Shown here: piece after piece, positions 11,650 to 23,436 of the stretch
Layout of the letters: every line of letters begins with the position of its first letter
Numbering within the stretch: the stretch's first letter is position 1
NCBI GenBank assembly: GCA_019914995.1
Contig: CM034129.1
Coordinates: 2,307,725-2,371,724 of the forward strand
Direction: 5' to 3'
Origin: Acanthochlamys bracteata
Taxonomy: Eukaryota; Streptophyta; Magnoliopsida; Pandanales; Velloziaceae
Length of the DNA: 64,000 nucleotides
Made by a program: the position numbers and the translations under genes
The notes under the pieces: model-generated
Told to the model about the DNA's origin: nothing
Seen by the model: the letters and a program-made list of their open reading frames with translations, nothing else
Database searches by the model: none

Positions 11650-11884
11650 TGCTAAATGTATGATTCATCTTCTAGGAGAAACGATACAACTTCATGAGGC
11701 GACGCAGCTCCATGAACTTTATCATCAAGAAGCCAGTGAAGAGCACCATTAACAAAGACTCCTGAATTGCAGCGAGAACAACAGGCTGAGCGCAAGCTTC
11801 CCTCCATGTACCCGTAGTTCCCAACGCGCATACACTTGGTAAATACACGATGATCAATTTTACTTTTGGAAAGTAGGCGAACAA
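11650..11884 (-). pseudogene. F-box associated domain fragment, frameshifted
   Basis: On the minus strand one frame reads ...VYLPSVCALGTTGTWRE, resembling the Kelch/FBA-type segment VYxLGTGTWR of plant F-box proteins. A second frame immediately downstream reads SGVFVNGALHWLLDD and then VVSFLLEDES, the next conserved FBA block. The two frames belong together only if a frameshift is allowed. No F-box and no start codon were found nearby, so this is a short degraded remnant. Confidence 0.6.
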
Positions 11885-13511
11885 TATCGCTCCTCTTCTA
11901 CATAGCCATGTTCAAGGTCTAACTATCAACAATGGTCTGCTGAAGAATCTGGAGTGACTGTGGAAAACATGATCTGCTTTCGCACGTTGTGAGTGAAGAT
12001 GGCAAAGCTTGGAAGGTTTAGAATTGCTTATAATAAGAAATTTTTTAAATGAAGAATGTTTTAAAATATTTTTAAAAATATAAGCTTGATTATTTTGACT
12101 AAAAAAGTAAAAATATATATATAAAGTGTACGATATATAATTTTTCTATAAATTTTAGTTTTAAAAATATTTTATAATATACTATAAAGTATTTATTATT
12201 TGAATTATTTATTTAAAATAAAAAATATTTAAGAAGCTAAGTCAAAGTATCCCCTTTAATGCTATAATAGAAGCAATCATATATAGAAAAATTTGGCATT
12301 GCTTTTCGAAGCTTTTCAACAAGTGTTTTTTATTTATATTTTTTTAATAATTTTTTTTAACATTATATAAATTTATTTAAAAATTTAAAATATATGAAAT
12401 TTATACACAATAAGATATTATTATTATTTATTATTATTATTCCATCAAAATAATAAACTTATTTTTTAAAATAAATAAAAATATTTTCTATTTTAAAAAA
12501 TTTATATTTTATAACCGGACACCCGGTCTCTTTCTAGCTCGGTTGAAGTGCAAAGTTTTGAAAAATTCGCTCTAGATGAAATTTAGGATAGCCTCACCAT
12601 GTAGCCAGGAAAGAATTCCAGGAACAATATGAAGGGCCGCCACACCAAACTTCTTCTTTAGCTTTGCCTTTGCAGACGCGTGTTTCGCAAACTTGTGCTT
12701 TTCCAAAGCTGATATGCTGCATGACTAGAGCAAGAGTGAGGGCACATACATGATCAAATACAAGGACTCGAGTAATTAAGAGATGCTATCTATACTTTTT
12801 TTGTTTTCGTTTTTACTTTTTTTTGTTTTTTTTTGTTACGAGCATTGAGAAACATGTAGGCTATAGAAGAGAGAAATCAAGTGGATTTGGTTATCAGAAG
12901 CTTGCTGCATTTGAAATCTGATCCAAAGTTCAATATACCACCAAAGAAACCAAAGTCAACTGGAAAGTTTCCATCTTCCCCGTCAGCGATAAATCTTTCC
13001 CCAGACTTTAAGCGCTAAGGTGAGCAAAGCAAACAATAGTAGTAGGCAACTTTATTAACAGATTGATAGACTTAGAAGCCTTAGAGTTAGAGACGGTCTT
13101 GGATACGAAGAAACGATTTGAAACTTGAATCTATGTAAAATTATAACCATCCATGGACGAAAAAGAATCAAAAAGATTTAACGACTATAACATGGATTTG
13201 GCAAATTTATTCACTCCCATACTATTTGCATTAAGTGGCTAAGAGCAACAATTTATTACCAGTACATCATAGAAATTCGTGAATAAAAACACAAATAAAC
13301 ACACAACCTCTGATAACAAATCACGCATAATCATTCCGGGTGATGAATTAGACATCCCTGAATGCAACAATAGTACCAGTTCATACAACATCTATTTATT
13401 CTGGACGAAATAACTACAAACACTCATAGGCGCAGAACCCTACGAAAGGTTAGATTTATCTGTACAGGCACAAGGACTTGACAGCGCTGGAGCAAAAGAC
13501 CTTGATGCCTA
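11885..13511. other. Intergenic stretch, AT-rich, no gene seen
   Basis: Holds the AT-rich element described at 12290-12520 and, at 13000-13511, probable 3' UTR of the NF-YA locus. The minus strand around 12600-12720 has a short open segment rich in Lys and Ala that I could not assign to a family. Confidence 0.5.
12290..12520. repeat. AT-rich dispersed element, copy 1
   Basis: Contains the core TTTATTTAAAAATTTAAAA near 12370, shared with copies near 38240, 42350 and 50180, followed by long A/T blocks. Boundaries are uncertain; the right end seems to lie before the GC-rich ACCGGACACCCGG. Confidence 0.5.
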
Positions 13512-13513
13512 CT

Positions 13514-13534
13514 AAGCCAAGAATGAATTGCCTT
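13514..13534 (-). promoter_or_regulatory. miR169-type target site at the 3' end of the NF-YA locus
   Basis: The minus strand reads AAGGCAATTCATTCTTGGCT plus one T. Compared with the complement of the miR169 family guide, which I recall ends in CATCCTTGGCTG, it keeps GGCAA, TCAT and CTTGGCT, with one G:U wobble and few mismatches. NF-YA transcripts are the classic miR169 targets, normally through a 3' UTR site. Here it overlaps the last codons of the residual frame (GNSFLA, stop). Confidence 0.75.
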
Positions 13535-16238
13535 GAGAACAACCACGAACGAAAGCTAGCTCTTTCATCTGGTTACTCACAGGAAGGGTTTCCGTAGTTC
13601 TGAGACCTATGAAACCCCTTGCCCACTTTGAACTTTGAGCAAAGTCAGGTGCTGCAGTCCATTTGGTTGAGATACCGGTAGCATGCTCAATATCAAGCAT
13701 GTCTGCTGAGAGAGGGTTGAAATCCAACTGATGCGAATGATTCATATCATTGAAGTGATCAATGTCTTCATGGTCGAACATGCTTGTTACCTCTGACCCA
13801 GATAAGCTCGACCCAGCACTCGCTGAGTTGAGATTCCCACTGTCAGATTGAAGAACTTCAGAGCTAGAAGATCTGGTAGGATTTGGAATTGAAGGAGGAG
13901 GTGGTGGATCTTTCGCATTCATGTTGTTAGTCCCACATTGCACACTGGCATTATTTTCCTTTTTGGTGTTCAGGATGGCGTGATTCGTGCAAGTAAGGCT
14001 GGAGAAAATAGAAAAACACGAGGTACCTGAAATGACGGTGCTGCAAGCAACAAAGGGCCACAGCAGTTTAAACGAAAACTTTTTTTTCTGATTGGTAGCT
14101 TACCTTCCTAACTTTGATCAGTTTATTCTCCATCTCTGCCTTTGTCGAGCTTGACGACGACGAACAATTCCACGATACTGCTTTGGATTCACATATTTTG
14201 GTCCTTCATTTGCCATACTCAGTGGAAGAACAATGTTCCCATGCTTCAATGTCAAAAAATAAAATAAAAATAAAATTTTAACAAAAAATTATGAACAGCT
14301 CTAGCATTCCATCAGTTATTGGCATGCTAACAACAAAATGTTGCTCTTAATTCTCCATTGCTGTTACTCTCATGCTATGATATGCAGAACTAGAGGAACC
14401 TTGAAAACCATTAATCTCTATGCAACTCTAGGAAGTTTTCCTGAAAATGGACTACTACCCTCCAAATAATCATGCTGCTACTTGTTGCTAGTAAAAGTAA
14501 AAAAAGATTCATTTTCTATCACTGGCTTCTAGTATTAGAATAAAGTTATCAACATAGACATAAGCCTGTTCAAAATTGGGTATGGATGCTTGATTTTAAC
14601 AAAAACCTATTGATGCCACACATAAAAAACATTCACAAAATACCCATTGTGATTGGAAAACCAGATCATAGGCTATCTTAAGTAGAGTTTATATCATGAT
14701 ACTTCTTCTTTAAATGATTAGAAGGAATAGATCAAACTCAGAGAACTATCTTATGATATATAAGAAGCTAACTGTTGCCTGAGGACCGTAAGCTGCAAGC
14801 AGGCCAAAGCACTGATCAGGATGAGCATAATTCGAAGACACCTGTACCGACATCCCAGAAATTGGTCAACAGCAAGATTTAGGTAATAGCATTGATTCAT
14901 TAAGTTTGGGTGAATGTTTGTGAGAACTTACCAAAGGCTGACCAAGTCCTAACTCAAAGTGACCTTGGTATTTAAATGGCAAAGAGACAGCAGAAGAGTT
15001 TTGCAGAGACTTTTGACCTTTGCCTGCAGTATTTTTGTCTAAATCACAAAGAATGCACATCAGCAAGGCATAAGTGAGAGCAGATGGTATATTGATGAAA
15101 ATATTTTGAATGCATTCACCTCAATATAGTATTAACACAATGCTTTTTCTATAAACCAGCACAAAGCTCCTATCCATGTTTTGCATTGCAAACTTCCAAA
15201 CATTAATTTCATGAAATCGTGTACAGCTTCACCTTAATATAGTGTCCAACACAATGATTTTGCCCTGAAAATGACGACTTTTACCTAAGTTAACAGGGGT
15301 ATCGAGGTCCTCATAAGAAGAAAGGATGCAAACTCTCTCAGGAATCCAGTTTAGTTTCAATGATCTCACTGGAGGAGAAGTGTATTACCAGCTAACAGAG
15401 AAATTGCATAGCTTCTATAAGAAAAAGAGGGGGTTTCTCCTAATGAAGGGGGTTTCTAATCACATTAGGATCTCATAAGGCCACACTCACCATAAAGGCT
15501 TATAGCTCTGTATACTCCAGCCACTTCCATCCATATTTATCAACCAGTTTCCATAGTGTAGTTTCTGCCAATTGAATATTTTGAAAATCAAATACGCATT
15601 TCTCTCACTTCAGACCTCACTGGTGCTCCCTTCTATGGGTAGAAGAAATCTACTTCCGCTAAGTTGGTTTGATTTAGAACATTATTTCACAGTCTTGAGA
15701 GATGTTTTGTTCTGTGTCCCCTCTAATTTTCTGTGTGATAAAATATGTTCTATACAGTATACCGGCAGGTTCTTACCGACTTAATATTAAAGTTGAATCC
15801 CCATCAAGACTGAGATAACTGAACAGCAGTAAGAATCTGTTAACATCAGCTACTAGGGATCCAGAATAGCATCATGGGATTCCACAAGCAGCTGGATTAT
15901 AACCCAGTTATCTCGAAATATGAAAGAGCTAGTTAGATGACAGTTGAAATTGGTGGAGCACCTATCAGAACATTTATCTGTACTGAACTAGAAGAGTACC
16001 TGATCTATTTCCTTCTAATAGCTATTAATGCAACACACCACCAACGAGCGAGTTCGGTTACCTTAGTTTTACGGGTCTTGATGCATAATATATTTTCACT
16101 GGTATAACTTTATGGAGAAATTTTACATTCAGGTGTCACTACTTTCCATTTCCCAGAATTACTTTGATGAAGAAAATATAGAAAGAGTTTACGAGTTATC
16201 TTTTGTCAAGCGCGCTTAACTCACAATTTATAGACTCC

Positions 16239-16469
16239 GGGATGTTTGGATGTATTTTTAAAATAAAGTTTTTCTAAATAAAAAAATATTTTATTTTTTA
16301 AAAATAATTTTTATTATTTTTATTTTAAAAAAATAATAAAAATAAGTACTAAAAAGATTTTGCATAAAATTTTTTTATATTTTTTAAATATTTATAATAA
16401 ATATATATTAAAAAACGTAAATTAAATAATTTAAAAATAATTTTTCTGAAAACTTTGCCGAACGCACCC
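16239..16469. repeat. AT-rich foldback element, copy 2, in NF-YA intron 1
   Basis: Starts with GGGATGTTTGGATG and ends with GCCGAACGCACCC, whose reverse complement GGGTGCGTTCGGC is similar, so the ends form short imperfect inverted repeats. The interior is almost pure A/T. It lies about 20 bases from the donor site of NF-YA block 1. Confidence 0.6.
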
Positions 16470-16747
16470 GGTTGTAAGCAAAATTTTACCAGGAAATGCA
16501 GAGAAGTTGGGAGCATCAATGACATCTTTCTCTGGACTCAAGGTCCCTGATATTTTACCTGTTGAGCGACAGAGAATGGCCCCGCGCCACTGGATAGCTG
16601 TCCGTGTAAAGGCTTGAGGTGGCCCAGAGATTCTCCATTCAGCGGTTGAGATCCAACCCACCACGGCACTAGAGCAGCCTGGGACTGCTGTGGGACAAAG
16701 AGCTTTGGCATACTGCCATTATTCTTAAAACACAGTGCCGTTTGCAT

Positions 16748-17720
16748 TGTAACTTAACCAGTTTAAGCTTGCAGAACAAGAGGCACTAGTTGATTCCTTT
16801 GTGCTGCTACAATATTCATGCATGGAGATATAATGTTTATTGCTTCGGTAACTCCCACTTTTTTGTCCTAAGGCACATCAATGAAAGTATTTTCTCAGCT
16901 CAAACTTAGCAGGGTGTGCATCAACTGAAAATCCTGATAAAACAACACTTGCAGCAAAGAAATGACTTGATTCACAGAAAGCAACAAGAGTTCATGCCCA
17001 CTTTTTAATATACAAGTCATAGGAAAGAATTCAAAGATTCATATTTCAAATGCAGAAATTAATAATAATTCACAGCCCATAGGAAACGTTGTTCATTTTA
17101 TATCTACCTAAAACATGGACGCAACTAGAATAAACAGCTTTCTTAAATATTACACCCAAGAAGATCAATTTTCAAAGATAAAAACTCTTCAGATCAAACA
17201 AGGATTGGATCAGAAACTTTGCTCAAGTAAAACAAAAGTATTATGAATTCCCTGCAAAACTAACTTCTAATCCAAGTTAAGCACCCAAAACTTAGGAAAA
17301 GTCCCACTTCTATGAGCTCTCAGCGTATGAAACCCAAAGCTCGAGCCCCTCTTAGAAAAGAAAGTTACTAAAAGGACACTAGGAAAAACTTTCGATTTTA
17401 TATACAACAATCTCAAACAACATCTACAAATCAAGAACTCATGTTAAGAGAAACCAAACTTCCACAACCCAGTAGCAAAATCCTAAACCATGCAAGGGTT
17501 TTATGCTTAGCTTAATTAAGGAAATTAATGAGTTAGCAAGAAAGAGAATATAATGAAGAAAGAAACAGTTTGAATCAAGACTCACATTTCATGTACTGCT
17601 CGAGCTCATGCTCCCCAAGAGATAAAAAAGAAGAGGGGAGAAGAAGAAGAAGAAGAAGAGAGTGAGAGGTGAAAGTGAAGAATGCTTTGGCGTATGTGTA
17701 ATGAAGAGGGACAGTGGGGC
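16748..17720 (-). other. Leader and promoter region of the NF-YA locus
   Basis: No coding frame. By family structure a 5' leader exon is likely near 17580-17700, joined across an intron to 16.75 kb. A (GAA)n-type tract (about 17640-17660) and a CCAAT motif near 17727 are visible. Transcript ends cannot be fixed from sequence. Confidence 0.4.
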
Positions 17721-19839
17721 GCCAACCAATGAGATTAAAGCTTCATGCGCCTCTTGGCACTATATTATTATCTTAATGCCATAGTTTATCCTCAGTATCT
17801 CTCTATTAAACCTTCAGAACCCTTGGACGTCGGCGTTCGGTTTAGGAGGCTACTTCTAGGAGCAGGCTGACTCGCGACCAAGACCTTCTCACAACATGTC
17901 TTTCAACTTTCAAGTGAGGTCTTTTAGCACTGGTCCAATTGAACCAAAAGACTTAAATCACTTCGACGACTTGAACTGAGAAAGACATGTGATCCTTACT
18001 AATGTCACGAGAAGGACCTGGTACCAGCAGCGTCCTAAACCAGCCCTGGAGATTGTTGTTTAACAAATATTCCTATATAAAATGGCAAACTTTATTTCTC
18101 TATTAAGTAATCAAACAACTAGCTTAGCTTGCCTTTGGCTTTATCAAAGGATCCATTATTGGTGTTTCGAGGGAGTAAAATGCCAACCTAACAGTCCCAT
18201 TATAACTGTCTCTCCTCCCATTATGGCAAGTCCCCAACTGCTAAGTTCCCCTGAACATTGTCAGCTCTATAAGAAAACCAACTAACCCCAGCGTTACCTT
18301 TTTCAAATTTGATCTTTGGTGAAAGGTATTAGCCATATATAAAAGCTATATTCAGCATGATTTTTTTAAGTGACTTTTGAACTTTTAAAATCCAAAAAGA
18401 GTTATACACAATGTTCTAAAAAATTTATTTGAAAATTTGAAATAAATAAATAAATTATATGTCAATAATAAATTGTGTATAACTTTCTTTTAAAGAAAAG
18501 TTATATAAAAGATTTCTGAAATGTTATTTGAAAACTCTTTTTTTCTCAGCTATCATAAACATGTCTTAATGCTACCATTTGCAACTATCCTCTTCTTCTT
18601 GGGTTTGCCAGCAAGAGCATTAGACAACCTTCCGAAAACAGATATCAATACTAAATAGTGATAATTCATAAGCATCAATACTTCCGATCGTGACAGAGAC
18701 TTTTCCAATGTATAAAACTATAATTAGTATGAAAAATGGAAATTTCCCTTGTTTGAAACTTGTATAACTTTGTATGCTTAAAAACTATTTAGCTTTAACT
18801 CAAAAGAAGAATGAAAATAAAACTACGTAAAAAATAATTAATCAGAAGGTTAGTTGTGGCTCTTCCAATGTTTAGTCTCTTGGATTTTCTCAAGAAAAAT
18901 AATTAGCATCCAATTAAATCATCATGAGATGCAAAACAAAGTTTCTTTTCTTCTGTGGTATCGTTTTCTTGTTTCTTTCATACAGGCATGTTAGTGGAAT
19001 TCCAAACAAGAAAAAAAAATATTTAATGTCGAAAGCAACTGTTCTAGAGCAGGCTCATCCTGATAAATTCAACGATTACTTGTTTAATTAACCCTTCCCC
19101 TGTTGTTGGCACTTCTTTCATATATAATAAAACACCAACTTTAAACGGTCTTCGAATTGACGATTATTAATAAAACTAGCCCTACACTTGTTTTCAGTAA
19201 TAAGACATTTGGAATGGCAAAATTTTAGTCCTACATTTTCTACTCTCTCCTAGTAGAATCACAGCTTAGTTAACTTTACAAAAAAAATAAAAAAGCAAAC
19301 TCCGTTGACTGTTACTGTGAATCACCAGATCTCTTTGCACTGTATTTGAAGCGGATGTATAAATCTTATGAAGAGCTAGTCTATCTAAAATGCTATAATT
19401 GTTAATTAACATCGAAAACATGTAATGACACATGAATGGCAGTTCACTATTCTCAGTTGTTTGACTAGCATATCTTAACTCCGAAACCAAAGGAATCAAA
19501 CTCAAGTAAGTGCAGGAGATGATCTGTACCTGTTTAAGCTTGTTCCTGCAAGCATTCTAACAAAATCAAGGTAATTAAAAGCTAGCAAACAATAGCTAGA
19601 AGAGTTCTCCGTACCTTTCTAACAATGTTGGCATTGACTGATGAATCATATATTTTATAATTTGTTATTTTTTTCTTTCTAATTATGAAAATGGAAAGCT
19701 AGTACATACCGCTTGAATAGCATTCTTCAATTGTTGTACTGTTTCGAGTGTGAAATTCTGTTCCTTTTATCTATCAAGCAAAACTAACAATAAATTGTGT
19801 TATTAACTTAGAATTATTTTTAAAAATAATTGGATATAA

Positions 19840-20325
19840 GAATAGTGAATTTAAATTTTTATTAATATCAATTTAGGACTATTAATAAACAATATAAGAT
19901 TAAATTTTTATTAACACATACCCTTTAGCTAAGCATTTTTTAAAAATGAAATGACACATGCTATTTTGTCCGTAATGATCTTAAATAAAAAGAGCTATTT
20001 TTTCTAAAATAAAATTGACTATTTATTCTAAAATAAAACGCAAATTAATTTTTAAATAAAACGAACTATCTAATAAAAAATAAAATAGATTGTTTATTTT
20101 AAAATAAAATGGATGATGAAAATTTTGAATAAATTAAATAATAATATTAAATTTAGCTTACATTATGCGTCGAACTGGTCCAGACTGTTCTGATATTATG
20201 TTACAAATTAAAAAAAAATTTCAAAATAAATTAGTTATAAAAAAAATGAGCTCAAATTTTTATAAATATTAATTAAAAATTATTAATAGTAATGTGAGAT
20301 TAAATTTTTGTTAACAAATTGTAAC
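19840..20325. repeat. Direct-repeat pair flanking A/T tandem units
   Basis: Similar segments occur at about 19845-19918 and 20250-20320; both contain GATTAAATTTTT(A/G)TTAACA preceded by an AATTTTTAT-rich block. Between them, about 19980-20110, several degenerate units of the type CTAAAATAAAA recur every 20-35 bases. This could be a decayed short LTR-like or other non-autonomous element; class unknown. Confidence 0.4.
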
Positions 20326-20446
20326 ACTTGTGATTGACAGTAGCTGGCGGTGCTGACCAATGCTAGAGCTACTGCTCAGCAATGGTGAAGCGGACTAGCC
20401 ATAGTGATCCGCCTTGTTCAAGCAAAAGCTTGTGGTCCGCTTTCAC

Positions 20447-20486
20447 TAGCTACAAGCGGCTGCTACTACTCTGCCGCTTGTAGCTT
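20447..20486. repeat. Hairpin with 13-bp perfect stem in a GC-richer patch
   Basis: Arms AGCTACAAGCGGC (20448-20460) and its exact complement (20473-20485) enclose a 12-base loop. The wider segment 20340-20500 has a second inverted pair (AAGCGGAC near 20390 and GTCCGCTT near 20436). The composition is unlike the AT-rich flanks, suggesting an inserted MITE-like piece. Confidence 0.6.
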
Positions 20487-22823
20487 TTCTACGCATTGTG
20501 AAACCAAATTAAGCTAACTTTTACCCGTTCCCTACTTCTGTGATCCACTCTTTACAAGAAAAGAATGTTTGCAAAGTGAATGCATGTTTTTGTTGATCAG
20601 TAGCATTCATTTTCATGCATAGAGATGGATGCCTTGAGACATTTAGACTTCATTAAGTGGAACGATAGAAAAGTTGGACTAGTTTGTTAAGTATATAAAT
20701 CTTGAAGAATAAAACATATATAAAAATATCGAAGAGAATTTATTAAAAGAAAAAAAGTAGATGGACGTGTGGAGACTATGAGCGTGTTTTAAGTGATAGG
20801 AACTCCACTTTCTTCCGCCATAATTGAAGTTCCACTCACTTCCTTTATTTTAATTATAAATAAAATCGAAAATTCGAGTTCCCAGTTCGATACAAGTGGA
20901 ACTCAAATTCTATTATATTTTTTTTTCTAAATTCACTTTCAACCCACTTTAATAATCAATTAAAACATAAAAACTAAACTCCACTTCCAACTTATTTTTC
21001 AAAAAATTTTACTTTCTATTTTTTACTTTTACGTAACTCAATTACGGATATTTGAAATATCCCCATTGGTGTAGTAGTGTGCTACAAACTCTTTCTATCT
21101 GGTGGGAATCCGTGTCACAGGATAAATATTAACATAGTGGATTCTTTTTAAAATATTTGGTCCTCTGATAAGTAAGTATACACGAAGGGCTGGCTGATGA
21201 ATTCAAAGTTTAAGTAGAATTCTGCAAATTCCATGTGGGGTTAATTATAGTACCAGGGATTGTTTAGAAGCGTTTAAAAGAAAAAAAATTATAAAAAATT
21301 TATTTTAGAATTTAAAAAGTTTAAGTTTTTATTAAAGCTAAGTTATATTAAAAAATTGATGATTATAATTTATTTGTATTTTTAAATTAAAAAATATTAT
21401 AAAAAATTACTAAAATTAAAATTAAAACAAAATATATGAAATTAAATAGATTGTCAATCATTCTTAAAAAATTTTCAAAATATAAAATTTTTAAGCCAGA
21501 TGTACTGATGTCTAGAATATCTAGTCACCTTGAAAGAAGTTATTAATATTTTATAAGACTTTGACTACGTAAGTTTTAAAGCTAAAAGATTTTATTAAAA
21601 GATAATCAAACAATTGATTCTTAAAGGGTAAGAACTTGACCTGCAAACGATTTGTTGCGATCAGCAGTCCTGTCGTCTGTGCTTCTATAGCTAAGAATCT
21701 TCAGATGCCTAAGATGAGAGAATCACTTTACAAGTTTGGGGAAAAAGAAAACCTAGATATAAGAAACTGCAGCTGAGGATATGTTAGTTGAGTGGATGTG
21801 CAACTCAGATTCCTTTAATTAATCTAGCTCAGAAGATTTCCTTTTTCAAATGATAGCTAGCTAGAGATGTATAAAGATGATTAAATCGCCTTTTTAACAT
21901 CTATTTTAGGCATGTTATGGAGCACTAAGAAATTAGTGGCCACCTTTTTCCATTTTACTTTCGGTCCTTATGCCAGTAAATTACTTAAGGTAGGACACAT
22001 GCTTCTATACCTTTGGTCCTGAAGCAAGGATACGATCACATTAAATTGTAGAGTATGATATATGATATAGTGAATTAATTTTATATAATAGTGAAATGAG
22101 ATTCTTCAAAAAGACTTGTGAACTGTAGCTATTCGTCTCCGTGCCAGCTTAGTTCTGATACTATTTTGATCTTTCAGGTCCTACGACCTTTCAAAATAAG
22201 AAGTAAAGACTAACCATATTTAAATTTTAAGACATAGTTTGCAATTTGAACTACAACCTGAGAATACCATTAGATGACATCAATCACGACAGCGATAGCG
22301 CACGAGGTAAGCACGGAAAACCAACTACCCATCAATAACAATATCATAATCTTGTAGTTGCATGATTGAGAATTTAATGACTTAACGAAGAAGATTTGGA
22401 TTTTAAACCGTAGGGATGTCCAGGTATGTTAACAAGGAGTACACATAATGTGTAACATGTACTTAGAAAACACCTTAATGCTTTATGCGACCGTGCTTGA
22501 TGAGAAAGAACAATAAGAACTTTGGAGATAGTACTCTAATTAGTGTGTTTGGTTTTAATATGGTAAAAGTTTGCATGCAAAATAAAGAGTCAAGGACATG
22601 GAGCAACAACTATCTTTTATTTGGAATTAAAATATCACCTGGCTTGAAAAGCTTGTGGTTTTCTGGAAATATACTCTTTTTGTTGCTTTTTCTGGATTCA
22701 ACTATTTAGCTTCAAGCTAGAAACTTGGAGTGGATCATCTCCTCCTTTTTCCTGAAAAAGAAAAGGAAAAAAGAACAAAATTCTCTTTGCACGAGAGGGA
22801 TTAAAGCGATAGCATTCGATATA

Positions 22824-22999
22824 AGTTCTTTCTACGTTGGTGAAGTTCTTTCTACGTTGTTCGCACGCTAGCTAAGCATATTTTGTTCGATTTGTTTTGA
22901 ATGATGTGAAACACATTTTACAAATTTCAATATAGAAAGAACTTCACCAACGTAGTCTGAGAACAAAATTTCATACCTAAACTAAGATTAGCTAGCGTG
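22824..22999. repeat. Tandem 20-mer plus 21-nt perfect inverted repeat
   Basis: Two tandem units start at 22824 and 22844 (AGTTCTTTCTACGTTG in both). The 21 bases at 22833-22853 are perfectly reverse-complemented at 22934-22954. Separately, CACGCTAGCTA at 22864-22874 is reverse-complemented at 22989-22999. The two pairings interleave instead of nesting. Confidence 0.8.
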
Positions 23000-23436
23000 A
23001 TCTGGTGTCAGATACCCCCTCAGGGGTAGGTGCAAAAATCTGCCTTCAAAAATACTCCTTCTGATGGATACAGAGCTCCTCACTTTAACTGTCCAGCTGG
23101 TGCATCTACCAAATATGCTTAAGATGTCAAGGGACAAGAACATCACATAATTGTATTAGTTACAAAACATATCTAAACAGAAACTAACACCTATCCATAC
23201 AAACAAATTGGTTAATATTAGAAGTGGTAGCTTTAAAATCTTAGAAAGAGTTAGGTAATATAAAATACTTACAGGGACTAACCAAGATAATCATACAACA
23301 AAGACTTATGATGCAACAAACTAACAAAAGATAGCGTCTAATTTTGGTCATCAGACCAAAAGCCTTCACAAAAAACACTTACAATAGAAAGTGCGACAAT
23401 ATATACAAGTCCAAGGAAGGGCATCATCTACATCAA

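Larger units (their letters stand above)
13512..16747 (-). pseudogene. NFYA: Broken NF-YA (CCAAT-binding factor subunit A) gene
   Basis: NF-YA proteins bind CCAAT boxes together with NF-YB/NF-YC. Exon-like blocks: 16747-16490, 15038-14932, 14841-14773, 14243-14104, 13998-13512. They carry family landmarks in order: MQTALCF start, PWWVGSQPLNGES, FELGLGQPL, QCFGLLAAYGPQ, YVNPKQYRGIVRRRQAR, then PYLHESRH and SLSGSEVTSM. Three lesions are seen. One base is missing after SVAQQ in block 1, so the frame stops while the adjacent frame continues the protein. One base is missing after RRRQAR in the subunit-association/DNA-binding core. The stretch that should encode the rest of the DNA-binding helix and GRFLNT entry is deleted (about 41 bases, judged from family length), leaving RH joined to LNTKK. 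The second and third lesions together would restore frame, but a stop lies between them. A miR169-type site is retained. Confidence 0.8.
17721..23436. other. 5.7-kb gene-poor region
   Basis: No frame longer than about 80 codons and none with a recognisable domain. AT-rich blocks are seen at about 18360-18540, 19800-20330 and 21250-21490. Separate entries cover a direct-repeat pair, a GC-richer hairpin and a paired inverted repeat. A minus-strand patch near 18570-18650 is weakly codon-like (Lys-rich), but too short to call. Confidence 0.5.

Noticed and set aside
12590-12720. Lys/Ala-rich open segment on the minus strand
   Set aside because: Too short and not assignable to a family; mentioned only in the intergenic note.
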